Shown: positions 4,976-13,156 of the stretch, piece after piece
Layout: every line of letters starts with the position of its first letter
How positions within the stretch are numbered: the first letter of the stretch is position 1
Notes under the pieces: model-generated
The model's input: the letters and a program-made list of their open reading frames with translations, nothing else
Databases searched by the model: none
What the model was told of the DNA's origin: nothing
Position numbers and translations under genes: made by a program
Origin: JBDKTH01 sp964558295
GTDB taxonomy: Bacteria; Planctomycetota; Planctomycetia; Pirellulales; Thermoguttaceae
Direction of reading: 5' to 3'
NCBI GenBank assembly: GCA_964558295.1
Contig: CAZLDQ010000126.1
Span: forward strand, 1-17,055
DNA: 17,055 bases

Positions 4976-7828
4976 TCACCGGCCCGCAAGCGTCAGAGGC
5001 CGCGCGGGCACGGTGGTCTGCCGGACGGCGTCGTCCGCTCCGCCCGTGAAGCTTAAGGCCCGCCATTCGGCCAGCGCCCGTTCGTCGCTGCCGCGCTGCA
5101 CCAGTTCCACGGTCACCTCGCGTCCCGCGTATTCGGCCAACGACACGACCAACGGCTTCGGCGCGTTCTTGTCCCACCGTATCGGAACCTCGACCTGCTT
5201 GACCGACTCCCCGTCGACCAGGACTTCCAGCTTGATGGTCGACGTATCGCGCGGCCGGCTCACGGCGATTACCAACTGATTGCGGTCGGCCGTAACCTTC
5301 AGCCGGCGGCTCAGCGTCAGCGGTACGTTGTTCGAGGCCGCCAAGAGGCGAAACACCCGGTTGCGGTGATCGGTGTCATCCCAACGATTCACCAAGTGCA
5401 CTTCCGGCCGATTCTCGCTGGTAACCTTCCAGTTCTGCCAGGCGGGAATCTGCCGCGACGCCCGGCGTCGAAGCTCCGCTTTCAGTTGTTCCGCATCGAG
5501 GGTCACCAGCGGTTCAAGCCAGTTGAAGTGGTCGCGGATGTCAAAGGGGTCTGCCCCCGAAGGACGCTGATCGTGCGCCGGATCCACCGCCAGGACCAGC
5601 CGGCGTGTCTCCCCCTCAGATGCTTCCCCCAAATCAAGCCGCTCCGTGTCAAACCCATCGGCCGAACCGAGGATCAAAGGACTGGCAAAAAGCGACCGGA
5701 CTCTCGAACCCTCCAGCAATACCGATGCCTGGACACAGCCCCCGTCGCCCGCCAGGCGATCGAGGCCGAACTGCGTGCGAAATGTCCGGGCACAGGCCGG
5801 TAAAGGAAACTCCAACTCGGCCAGCGCATGAACGCCAAACCCCCACACATATGGCTGGGCCCCCGTCTCCATCAAACCGCCTTCGCAGTTGCGATCCGTC
5901 TGCCAGGGCCACATGCCTCCCAGGTCGGACTGCTGCCGGACCCGCACCGGCACGATCCGCGACAAGGGGACTTCCTCGGCCCGATAGAAACATCGCAGGC
6001 GGATCGTCACGTGTTGCAGCCGAAACATATCCAGGCTCCAGGCCGGCTGGAAGAAATGATACCAACCGGTCGGCTCGCCACTGCGCGACCGGGCTTGGAA
6101 CCGCTCCTCGGAACCGGTCAGACGCAGTCCTCCGGTCGTTTCGAGCTGGATCAGCCGTCCCGTGCCGTCGGGCGAAAGCACGGCAAGCTGCTCGAAGTAG
6201 GCCTCCCAATCGTCCTGGGCCGGGAGGTGAAGTTCGGCCACATCGACCAGCGGCACCTCGCGGATTCCGTCGTCACAGAGGAGCTTGACCGAGCGTTCGC
6301 CAAACCGCACCGCACGGTAACTCACCTCACGGCCATCCGGGTAAAACAGCGTGCACGGCTTGTAGGCCGGAGCCGTCGGCACCCAGACAATCCGCCGCAC
6401 CCACTGGGTCATCACACGCACCGCCGGCGGCATGGGATCATCGGGCCAATCCACCGGCACATGCGGGGTCACCAGCACATGCGGCGGCAGCCGATGCTCG
6501 GGCGACTGCTCGCCCGTGGAAAAGCCGATCACACGCCCCGGCAAGCAGTCGCCGCCGACCAATTCGACCCGAGAGCTGGGCGTCTCGGCCGGCGCAAGCG
6601 TCTCATCCAACAGCCAGCGGATCGGCGTCTGCGGATCGAACAGGGCCCGGCCGGCCAACGTGGGCGAGGAATTGGTTTCGTTCCAAGGAGCGACCGTGTC
6701 GCCCGACAACGTCGTGCCGTCCACCCAACGACCCCGATACCGCTGCGGTTGAACGACCTCATCCTGGACCATGGCCGGATAACGCGACAAGTCCTTGTCC
6801 TTCGGCAGACGACGAGCCATTTCACCGTAGATTGCCTGCAGATACTGCCGCGTGCTGCGAGGAATCGCCGCCAGCGTCTTGGGATGACGCAGTCGGATCT
6901 CTTCGCCGAACAGGTTCATCACCAGGGTATTGACCGGATCGATAATCGTCACGCCGACCTTGCGGTGATCGGCATTCTTGTCCTCCAGATTGGCACGCAT
7001 CACTGATGTCGGTTCGGCACTGTGCACGGCCCCCAGATAATGGCCCAACTCATGGACCAGCAGTTCCAAGTGATCCCCCTTGGTGAGCTTTGGCTGCACA
7101 TCGGGCAGCAACAGATGCGTGGCAAGCGGCCGACGAGGCAGTTGTCGAAGTGGCGCACCGTCGGCAATCCGGTACTGGCTGGTAAAACCGATCGCCACGC
7201 ACCCTGGCTCCGGATTGACCTGCTGGCAGAACTCGTCTTCAAGCTTGGCAAAATCCTTTTGGTCGTTATTGGATTTCCAGGTACCCGTGGCCACGACTTC
7301 GAACCGCACATTGCAGTACAGCTCGATGAATCGCGACGCCGTGGCCAACTCCGCCCGAAGCTCAGCTTCCCATTTCTCCTGAACGGCCGGCTGCTCGTCG
7401 TCAACGAGAAGCTTCACCGGCACCACGGCCGCCGGCGGCGGACCACCTTCGCCAGCGCGATGCAGCCAAGGACTCCCAGGCGAACCGGGAAATTCCAACC
7501 GCTTGAGTTCCAGCCCTTCCGGTTGGACGACAAACTCGTGGACCGTATTGGGCTCGACCGGCCGCGTGACCCGTCCTTTCTTTGAGTCGAAAGTGACCTG
7601 CACGGTATCGGACACTTGAACGGCGATCAACTTGCCCACGGCCAGCGAATACGATTTTGCCTCGCCCCAGACCGGCGCCACCGCGCACGCCACGGGCGTT
7701 TCGGTCCGATTGGCAACGACCACCACCGCCGCCTTGCTGGGCGAATCGGCCAGCAGTCCGAGGACAATCCACAACCCCAGCCAAGCCAATCGGGCATGGA
7801 GAAAGCGAGCAACTCGTTGCATGGGCAT
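4976..7828 (-). CDS. Secreted metzincin-like metalloprotease with NPCBM domain
   Basis: A 950-residue exported protein. Residues 1-33 form a signal peptide (basic start, hydrophobic core, cleavage near SKA-A). A zinc protease domain follows at about 130-340, with HELGHYLGAVH (259-269), i.e. HExxHxxGxxH with His259, Glu260, His263 and His269. SVM (275-277) lies just after as a likely Met-turn. This is the metzincin signature. A middle region (about 420-600) has repeated short beta motifs (GGDCLPGRVIGFSTG, PDGREVSYRAV, TTGGLRLTGSEE). Residues about 636-780 resemble an NPCBM carbohydrate-binding module (GFGVHALAELEFPL, then FGLDRLAG). The rest is beta-rich. It probably cleaves extracellular or periplasmic protein while bound to glycan; substrate unknown. 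A second ATG two codons in (7822) is an alternative start; no strong ribosome binding site is visible. It lies downstream of the propeller/di-heme gene on the same strand. Confidence 0.85.
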   Translation of the reverse strand: MPMQRVARFLHARLAWLGLWIVLGLLADSPSKAAVVVVANRTETPVACAVAPVWGEAKSYSLAVGKLIAVQVSDTVQVTFDSKKGRVTRPVEPNTVHEFVVQPEGLELKRLEFPGSPGSPWLHRAGEGGPPPAAVVPVKLLVDDEQPAVQEKWEAELRAELATASRFIELYCNVRFEVVATGTWKSNNDQKDFAKLEDEFCQQVNPEPGCVAIGFTSQYRIADGAPLRQLPRRPLATHLLLPDVQPKLTKGDHLELLVHELGHYLGAVHSAEPTSVMRANLEDKNADHRKVGVTIIDPVNTLVMNLFGEEIRLRHPKTLAAIPRSTRQYLQAIYGEMARRLPKDKDLSRYPAMVQDEVVQPQRYRGRWVDGTTLSGDTVAPWNETNSSPTLAGRALFDPQTPIRWLLDETLAPAETPSSRVELVGGDCLPGRVIGFSTGEQSPEHRLPPHVLVTPHVPVDWPDDPMPPAVRVMTQWVRRIVWVPTAPAYKPCTLFYPDGREVSYRAVRFGERSVKLLCDDGIREVPLVDVAELHLPAQDDWEAYFEQLAVLSPDGTGRLIQLETTGGLRLTGSEERFQARSRSGEPTGWYHFFQPAWSLDMFRLQHVTIRLRCFYRAEEVPLSRIVPVRVRQQSDLGGMWPWQTDRNCEGGLMETGAQPYVWGFGVHALAELEFPLPACARTFRTQFGLDRLAGDGGCVQASVLLEGSRVRSLFASPLILGSADGFDTERLDLGEASEGETRRLVLAVDPAHDQRPSGADPFDIRDHFNWLEPLVTLDAEQLKAELRRRASRQIPAWQNWKVTSENRPEVHLVNRWDDTDHRNRVFRLLAASNNVPLTLSRRLKVTADRNQLVIAVSRPRDTSTIKLEVLVDGESVKQVEVPIRWDKNAPKPLVVSLAEYAGREVTVELVQRGSDERALAEWRALSFTGGADDAVRQTTVPARPLTLAGR

Positions 7829-7868
7829 CTCGGTCTGTTCCGGCGTTCCGCGATTCCCCCCAGCCTCC

Positions 7869-7894
7869 GTTGGCGTCCCGCCTCGGACGCCAAC
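7869..7894. repeat. Perfect 10-bp inverted repeat (REP-like hairpin)
   Basis: GTTGGCGTCC (7869-7878) and GGACGCCAAC (7885-7894) are perfect reverse complements around a 6-base loop. It lies 41 bases upstream of the metalloprotease start on the minus strand, in the 280-base gap between the two large secreted-protein genes. No T-run follows on either strand, so it is not a typical terminator. It may be a dispersed palindromic element or an mRNA-stabilising or regulatory hairpin. Confidence 0.6.
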
Positions 7895-7970
7895 CTCTAT
7901 TGTGAGAAGCCGCCCCCCAATTGGTCAACCGGTTGTCCGCAAGCTGCGACGGCGAACGCCCCCCACCGAT

Positions 7971-8066
7971 CGAAGGGGTTCAGGGTTCAGGGGGCAACAG
8001 TCAGCAGAGAACGGTCAGGGCTCTGAGGGGACGTTCGTGTGGACATTCCGAACCCTGAACCCTTCG
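7971..8066. repeat. Interrupted inverted repeat built from GGGTTCA heptads
   Basis: The left arm (7971-7988, CGAAGGGGTTCAGGGTTC) and right arm (8049-8065) are near-perfect reverse complements, with one base of difference in the G-run, separated by about 60 bases. Each arm is a tandem of the heptad GGGTTCA, with G-tracts exactly 7 bases apart at 7976, 7983 and 7990, and C-tracts at 8053 and 8060. The same periodicity occurs at both window ends. It sits between the two minus-strand genes, right after the stop of the upstream one, and could act as a termination or mRNA-end structure or be a mobile repeat. Confidence 0.6.
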
Positions 8067-8108
8067 GTTGCGGCCATGCCGCGAGAAGTTCGGAAAGACC
8101 GAGAAATG

Positions 8109-11100
8109 TCACTGGGAAACGGCCAAGCCGGCAATGTCCGTGGCCACAGGAAGCGGATCCCGACCCCAGACTTCGACCTCGGCCAGGGCACACCAGCCGA
8201 GCGGCACGTCTTGGACCAGGTCGGTCAGACGGAGCGAGGTCGTGCGCGTCGGCGGAAAACGGAACACTTGGCGGTCGCCGGTCTTCTGGAGCGACACCTC
8301 GCAACGTTGACCATCGGTAAACACGAGCGCGGCCTTGTGCCAGTGCTTGTCGTGGGGAAAATCGGCCCGCAGGCTGATCACCACCTTGTCGATCTCCACT
8401 TCCCGGCCAAAATCGACCTGCCACCACACGTCGCTCCGCTGCTCCGGTCCCCACGACTGATAGGGCCAAGCCCCATGGCCGCGGTTCTCACGGAAGCCGT
8501 CAATCGCGTTGCGTGCGGCGAAGACCGCCTCGCCACGACACTCGCTGTTGCTTGTGGCATGGGGAAAGCCGAGCGATTGGCCTTGCAGGTCGTACGGGTT
8601 GCAGGCCAGATTCCGGTAGTTGTCCAACTCCCGCAAGGTGACGGGGCGGACCGTCATCCGCGGATGCTCGTCACCAAAGGCTTCCGGCATGTAGGGCGTT
8701 GCGCGACGATCGGCCCCCGGCGTGGGCACGGCGTATTCCAGTTTCCCCTCGGGGGCAAACACCACCGTCTCCCCCAGGCGCCGGTCAAACGCCACGGCCA
8801 GATGCCGGGCCCCCTCGACCCGAATCCGGTCGCCCGGCTGGAAACGACGCGCAAGCTCCAAGCCAATCGGGCTACCCGGCGAAGCCCGGTCTCGTTTCTG
8901 GGCAACCACCTTGCCGGCGGCGTCGAGGATCGCCAGGGTGAGCGTCACCGCCGAGCTTGAATCCTGCTCGTACGAAGCCAGCGTGACCCGTGCCTCCCCC
9001 CGGGCCTGGATCAGGTCGGCCACATTGCGGGCTTCCATCGCCTCCATGCGTTGGCGCTTGGCGAGGAAGTGGTCATACTTGGCCTTCTCTTCGTCGGTCC
9101 AGGCATTAGCCTCGTAATAGTCGCCACAGTAGGGCACCAAGAGGTCGATCCAGCAGGCGATCTTGTCAAGTTCTTCCTGCGAGAGCTTCACCCCCTCATG
9201 TCCTTTGCGGAGCAGGTCGATCAACCGGCTCTTGGCCGCGCCGGCGCTATAGGGAGGCAGCATCGGCGGTGCCGACTGGGCACTGATCCAGTTGACCAGC
9301 GACTGGGTCGGATCGGCCTCGTAATACGGCGTCATTTGTAAATCGTGGAGCGTCGCCTTGGTCAGCATCAGGTAGGCATCGCTCCACCGGCGCTTGGCCC
9401 GAACGTCCAACGTCGTTTCCGCCAACAGGCTGAACGCTTTGGGACGAATCGGTTGGCCATCGGCGACGATTGGAGGGCTCGCCGGAGCCGGCTTGTCGGC
9501 GCCGAGCACGCTGCGGTCGTTGTGACAGGTGGTGCAATGGCGATCCAAGATCGGTTGGATTTCACGGGAGAAGCTGAACCCACGCCGCGGCCCATAAAAG
9601 GGCTCCAGTTCCCGGGCCCCATGACGCATGGCCTGGGAATCGGCCGAGTAGCTCACCGGCGACTCGTTCTTGTTCTCGTGGCAACCCACACACGAGGCGC
9701 ACTCGCCCGGCTGAAGGGTTGACCAGGAACGCATCGTCTGCACTACATGCCCGTTGGCGTCCAGGGCCTGGAAGTAGACCGGCGTGCGCGCGGGCACCTG
9801 GAACATGGCCGAACCGTCCTCGTAGACCGGCGTCGTCCCCAGCACGGTCTTCGGGTCCCAACTACCGTTTCCCACGGCGGGCGGCGTGCTGATCAGTGCC
9901 CCGCCGGCTTCCCCATGATTCTGGTTGGATCCCACTCCCGCCGCGCGATAATCGATCGTCACAACGCGCAGGGCCTTGACGGTGCCCCGCGGAATGCCTT
10001 GCAGGCCGGGGCCGCGATAGACGTCTTGGACATAGTACGTGCCGGTCTTCTTCCGATAGTCGACCACGCTGGGCCGCACAATGGCCGGCGTGCGAGCCAC
10101 CAGCGGCACGGCTTGGTTGCAGGGAAGCTCCGGATCAGAGACCAGCAGTTCCCGGCGACCGTCGAGATCCATGTAGAAGATCCCAAACCGGCCGTCAAAC
10201 CGATCATGGGGATTCTTGCGTCCGACGGGCAAGAAGGTCACGATAAACTCCCGCTCGTTGAGCGCATAAGGATACATCCACTGCTCGCCGTCCTGGCCAT
10301 AGGCGTCGATCTTCACCGCAGGCGTCTCCCGCACCGGCGCGATCAACTGGACCCCCTGGTTCTCCTGACGCCCCCGCGTCGGATCAATCACCACCAACTT
10401 GCCGGCCTGCGAGGAGTGATGACCCGAAGCAATCGCCACGACCTTCGACGTCCCGGGAATTCCCCGCGCGTGCAGAATGCTCGTGGGGAAGAACGAGTTG
10501 TTGCCGTAGAACTCGGTTTGGTTCGTACCGTCCGAGTTCATCTGGTAAAGCGGCTGCGGATAGATCTGGCCGCGATCGTTGTATTCCCAACGGGTATAGA
10601 CAATCCGGCCGTCGTCGAGCAATTGCGGATAGTTCGTGTGCACTTGGTCGAAGGACAAGCGGCGCAGGTAACGGCCGTCCTGGTCGCAGGTGTAGAGGTT
10701 GCTCACCTCGGTCCACCAACAGTCCACCGTCTGCACACAGCGGGTGGAGTTGAACACGATGTCGGCGTTGGGCAGGTAAATCCCCTCGTAGTCGGCAAAG
10801 CCCAACCCAGCCGTCAGTTGCCGCACCTGGCCCGAGGCCACGTCCAGTTCATAGAGATGGTAGTCGTCCAACCGGTCCGACTTCTTCCAGGCAAACAATA
10901 CCCGGCGTCCGTCGTACGACACGTCAGGGTCGCGGATCACCCCCTCCCGGTCTTCCAGGAGCGTTTTCACCGTTCCATAGAGCCCGTCCATCTCCAGCAG
11001 GCAGAGCGACGCCCCGGGCCGATACTGACGTTCCGCTTGGGCGTCAGACTGGCCTTCCGTGTAGGCGTAGTGGGAACCAGCCAGATTGTAGTGCTTGGTG

Positions 11101-11603
11101 AAGACGAGTTTGGGGGCCACGCGAAGCAGCGTGGCCAACCGCTGGGCTCGGCGCTGTTCGCAAGCCTCGACATAGAGGTCCAACCAGCGACGATCACTGC
11201 GCGGCGGGTTCTCCTGAACCAAGGCCGTCAGCCTCCGCACCAGTTCCGCCTGATCCCCCAGTTCCTTGGCCACACTGGTTAAGAGCCCCTTTTCCAACTC
11301 GCAAGAGACGTTGCGCGCGAACCACTCGTTGCGTTTCTGGCCCACGTCCTGGAGCATCCAGTCGCACGCGACGGGATAGTCCCGTTCCAGTTGTTCCCAG
11401 ATGGCTTGAAGAACCTCCTCACGATCCGTTCCGTCGACGCTCAGGAGCTTGGCCCGCGTGGCCAGCATCGTGGCCTGCCAGGTGTCGCCCTGAACGTAGA
11501 GCACGTCGTTCATCTCGGCCCGCGTAGCCGGGGCCCCCAGCCATCCCAGGACGATCGGGAGATAAAGGAGCGTGCGGCCAAGGCGTCGGAGCGCGGTTGT
11601 CAT
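8109..11603 (-). CDS. Exported beta-propeller di-heme protein, hydrazine synthase alpha-like, with C-terminal discoidin domain
   Basis: I start this at the ATG at 11603: AAGGAG (11611-11616 on this strand) lies 7 bases upstream and a signal peptide follows (cleavage near ATRA, about residue 29). A GTG at 11645 gives a longer frame but no signal-like N-terminus. In the 1164-residue product, TolB/PD40-like propeller repeats are visible (PDVSYDGRRVLFAW, about 226; YPQLLDDGRIVYTRW, about 325). Two CxxCH haem c sites follow: CVGCH (638-642) and CTTCH (690-694), the second in FSREIQPILDRHCTTCHN. A linker and a C-terminal F5/8-type discoidin domain (about 1000-1150, with NAIDG and WWQVDFG) complete it. 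This order (propeller then two haems) resembles the hydrazine synthase alpha-like family widespread in planctomycetes. No beta or gamma subunit genes are here, so anammox chemistry is not implied. It is probably periplasmic or surface redox; the metalloprotease gene follows 280 bases downstream. Confidence 0.85.
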   Translation of the reverse strand: MTTALRRLGRTLLYLPIVLGWLGAPATRAEMNDVLYVQGDTWQATMLATRAKLLSVDGTDREEVLQAIWEQLERDYPVACDWMLQDVGQKRNEWFARNVSCELEKGLLTSVAKELGDQAELVRRLTALVQENPPRSDRRWLDLYVEACEQRRAQRLATLLRVAPKLVFTKHYNLAGSHYAYTEGQSDAQAERQYRPGASLCLLEMDGLYGTVKTLLEDREGVIRDPDVSYDGRRVLFAWKKSDRLDDYHLYELDVASGQVRQLTAGLGFADYEGIYLPNADIVFNSTRCVQTVDCWWTEVSNLYTCDQDGRYLRRLSFDQVHTNYPQLLDDGRIVYTRWEYNDRGQIYPQPLYQMNSDGTNQTEFYGNNSFFPTSILHARGIPGTSKVVAIASGHHSSQAGKLVVIDPTRGRQENQGVQLIAPVRETPAVKIDAYGQDGEQWMYPYALNEREFIVTFLPVGRKNPHDRFDGRFGIFYMDLDGRRELLVSDPELPCNQAVPLVARTPAIVRPSVVDYRKKTGTYYVQDVYRGPGLQGIPRGTVKALRVVTIDYRAAGVGSNQNHGEAGGALISTPPAVGNGSWDPKTVLGTTPVYEDGSAMFQVPARTPVYFQALDANGHVVQTMRSWSTLQPGECASCVGCHENKNESPVSYSADSQAMRHGARELEPFYGPRRGFSFSREIQPILDRHCTTCHNDRSVLGADKPAPASPPIVADGQPIRPKAFSLLAETTLDVRAKRRWSDAYLMLTKATLHDLQMTPYYEADPTQSLVNWISAQSAPPMLPPYSAGAAKSRLIDLLRKGHEGVKLSQEELDKIACWIDLLVPYCGDYYEANAWTDEEKAKYDHFLAKRQRMEAMEARNVADLIQARGEARVTLASYEQDSSSAVTLTLAILDAAGKVVAQKRDRASPGSPIGLELARRFQPGDRIRVEGARHLAVAFDRRLGETVVFAPEGKLEYAVPTPGADRRATPYMPEAFGDEHPRMTVRPVTLRELDNYRNLACNPYDLQGQSLGFPHATSNSECRGEAVFAARNAIDGFRENRGHGAWPYQSWGPEQRSDVWWQVDFGREVEIDKVVISLRADFPHDKHWHKAALVFTDGQRCEVSLQKTGDRQVFRFPPTRTTSLRLTDLVQDVPLGWCALAEVEVWGRDPLPVATDIAGLAVSQ

Positions 11604-11632
11604 ACGGAAGCTCCTTACAGCGTGACTTCTGC

Positions 11633-11645
11633 GTGCATCGTGCAC
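11633..11645. promoter_or_regulatory. Short palindrome in the leader of the di-heme gene
   Basis: GTGCA (11633-11637) and TGCAC (11641-11645) are perfect reverse complements around TCG, 30 bases upstream of the chosen ATG. The symmetry suits a dimeric DNA-binding protein or a small hairpin. I found no convincing sigma70 promoter for this gene in 11604-11790, so whether the site is an operator is inference. Confidence 0.35.
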
Positions 11646-11675
11646 AGTGAGTTGTTCAGACGCTTGTCAGGGTAA

Positions 11676-11691
11676 CGGGCCGACCTGCCCG
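11676..11691 (-). terminator. Weak stem-loop after the XylR-like gene
   Basis: CGGGC (11676-11680) and GCCCG (11687-11691) form a 5-bp stem around a 6-base loop. An alternative outer pairing AACGG/CCGTT spans the same place. It lies about 100 bases past the stop of the XylR-like gene on the minus strand. No T-run follows, so intrinsic termination is doubtful. The rest of 11604-11790 shows no gene. Confidence 0.25.
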
Positions 11692-11790
11692 CCGTTTGCT
11701 TGTGGTCGTAAGCTGCGTCGGGAGGGACACTGAGATGAACACAGTATCAAGATGCCCCACCGAATCGGAAAAAACAATGGCCCTTCGTAT

Positions 11791-12978
11791 CTAATTCTTG
11801 CGATTCTGTATACTCTGCCGGCGGTAGGCCGACGGCGTGGTCCCCACCAGCCGCGTGAAGGCCCGACTGAAATGCTCGCCGCCGCTAAAACCGCTCTGGC
11901 TGGCGATGCGGTGCAGCTTGGCGTCGGTCTCGACCAGGAGGCGTTTGGCCCGTTCGACCCGTTTGCGAGCCAACTCGTCGCCGATCGACCGGCCCACATG
12001 CTTTTCGAACGCCCGATAGAGCCCGCAACGGCTCATCCGGCTGGCCTCGATCACGTCGTCCACGCTGATCGGCTCCAAAAAGTGCTCCCAGATGAAGCCC
12101 AGGGCCCGGGCAACGGCCTTGTGTTCAATCGCCAGGATGTCGCTGCTCTTGCGAATCACAATCCCCTTGGGGGCGACCACGATCGGCTCCGCGGGCGGCC
12201 GGCCCCCCTCCATCAACTTGCCCAGCAAGAACGCCCCCTCGTAGGCCAGCGCCTCGCGATTGCTATCGACACTCGATAGGGGGACCGGTGCGAACTCACA
12301 GGCATATTCGTCATTATCCACACCGATCACCGCAATCTGCTCAGGGACGGCGATTCCCACCGCCTCACACGCACTAATCAACAGCGAAGCCCGATTGTCG
12401 CTCTGAGCCAGAATCCCCATCGGCAACGGCAACCGCTTGAGCTGACGTTTGAGCCAGTCGAACCATTTGCGACTAGGCTGCTGTTGGCTGGCCGCGTGCC
12501 AGTCGAGCGGAAAGTACTTGCGTCCGGCGCTTTCGACCGTCTGGCGAAACCCTTTCTCACGTCCCTGGACATCGTGGATATCCGAGAACTTGTAAAACCC
12601 CAGATTCTCAAAGCCTCGATCCATCAGGTGCTCGGCAGCCAACTGGCCAATCCGCATATTGTCCAAAAGCACCCGGGGAATCGACAGAGTCTCCACGTCG
12701 GCGGTCAAGGAGACGACGGGCACGGGAGAGCGTTGCGTATACTGGATGATGTCGTTGCGGTGCGAGAGCAGAAGCGTGATGATCCCGTCCCCCTGCCAAT
12801 GGTCGGGGAGAAGACCATAATGGGCCATCGACGTATCGAGAATCCAGCCCGCCTCCCGCGCATAACGCACGATTCCTCGGTGCAACTGATGGTCATAATA
12901 CCCCAGCGCCATAAGCACCCGCCGACGGCCGGGCGAGGCAATGCGACGATCGGGGCGCCAAGTCCTGCGTCGATCCAT
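11791..12978 (-). CDS. XylR-type transcriptional regulator (LacI-like sugar-binding domain plus AraC HTH)
   Basis: Likely the regulator of the divergent sugar genes. The 395-residue product has a LacI/periplasmic-binding-like sensor (about 20-275) with RRVLMALGYYDHQLHRGIVR, VPVVSLTADVE and VIGVDNDEYACEF (a typical V.G.D.D element), then an AraC-type double HTH (about 284-390) with ISVDDVIEASRMSRCGLYRAF and GFSGGEHFSRAFTRLVGTTP. This architecture is that of XylR, which is 392 residues in E. coli. The frame is open to ATG codons at 13002, 13038 and 13050. I prefer 12978 on family length and because the promoter at 13056-13084 would start transcription near 13049, so a 13050 start would lack a leader. 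13002 has a GGAG only 3 bases upstream and remains possible. The ligand is not readable from sequence; xylose is only a guess from the family name. Confidence 0.85.
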   Translation of the reverse strand: MDRRRTWRPDRRIASPGRRRVLMALGYYDHQLHRGIVRYAREAGWILDTSMAHYGLLPDHWQGDGIITLLLSHRNDIIQYTQRSPVPVVSLTADVETLSIPRVLLDNMRIGQLAAEHLMDRGFENLGFYKFSDIHDVQGREKGFRQTVESAGRKYFPLDWHAASQQQPSRKWFDWLKRQLKRLPLPMGILAQSDNRASLLISACEAVGIAVPEQIAVIGVDNDEYACEFAPVPLSSVDSNREALAYEGAFLLGKLMEGGRPPAEPIVVAPKGIVIRKSSDILAIEHKAVARALGFIWEHFLEPISVDDVIEASRMSRCGLYRAFEKHVGRSIGDELARKRVERAKRLLVETDAKLHRIASQSGFSGGEHFSRAFTRLVGTTPSAYRRQSIQNRKN

Positions 12979-13011
12979 GGTGCGATCTTTACTCCGGCCC
13001 ATCCACTCCGG

Positions 13012-13019
13012 GTGTACAC
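13012..13019. promoter_or_regulatory. GTGTACAC palindrome in the XylR-like gene leader
   Basis: A perfect 8-base palindrome lies about 30 bases downstream of the predicted start of transcription and upstream of the preferred ATG (12978). That position suits autoregulation by roadblock. With no second copy found nearby, this is a candidate only. Confidence 0.3.
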
Positions 13020-13055
13020 AAAACGACAAGAGTTGCATACAAACCGGCATGGATT

Positions 13056-13084
13056 ATTCTAGTTAGCCGTGTTACAAGAGACAA
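13056..13084 (-). promoter_or_regulatory. Sigma70-like promoter of the XylR-like gene
   Basis: On the minus strand, TTGTCT (13084-13079; 4 of 6 to TTGACA) is followed after exactly 17 bases by TAGAAT (13061-13056; 5 of 6 to TATAAT). Transcription would start near 13049. It borders the long hairpin at 13089-13118, so a protein bound there could control both directions. Confidence 0.5.
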
Positions 13085-13088
13085 GTAA

Positions 13089-13118
13089 GTTGGGACGGCC
13101 CACCAGGGCCCGTCCAAC
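13089..13118. promoter_or_regulatory. Long imperfect inverted repeat between the divergent regulator and sugar genes
   Basis: GTTGG-G-ACGG-CCC pairs with GGG-C-CCGT-CCAAC: 12 base pairs with one bulged base on each arm and an ACCA loop. It lies directly upstream of the regulator's -35 box and 39 bases before the first + strand ATG (13157). As DNA it may be an operator; as RNA it would be a leader hairpin of the + strand operon. I found no convincing -35/-10 pair for the + strand operon. Confidence 0.45.
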
Positions 13119-13156
13119 ACCGGCCCTATTTCCCGCCGAAAAGCGAGCGTAACCCC

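Noticed and set aside
5605..7006. Plus-strand ORFs opposite the metalloprotease (5605-6288, 5828-7006)
   Set aside because: Antisense to a gene with a signal peptide and an intact zinc site; Arg/Pro/His-rich translations typical of GC-rich shadows.
7971..8066. CRISPR array
   Set aside because: Units are 7 bases, face each other and have no regular spacers; no cas genes are present.
7632..8960. 442-codon plus-strand ORF spanning the gap between the two large genes
   Set aside because: It crosses the inverted repeats and lies antisense to both genes; the translation has no domain.
9747..11282. 511-codon plus-strand ORF opposite the di-heme gene
   Set aside because: Antisense shadow; the minus strand carries propeller repeats and two haem motifs.
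8109..11603. True anammox hydrazine synthase subunit
   Set aside because: No other synthase subunits or anammox genes nearby, and an extra discoidin domain; only family-level resemblance is supported.
11604..11645. GTG start at 11645 for the di-heme gene
   Set aside because: The ATG at 11603 has an ideal AAGGAG and places a signal peptide at the N-terminus.
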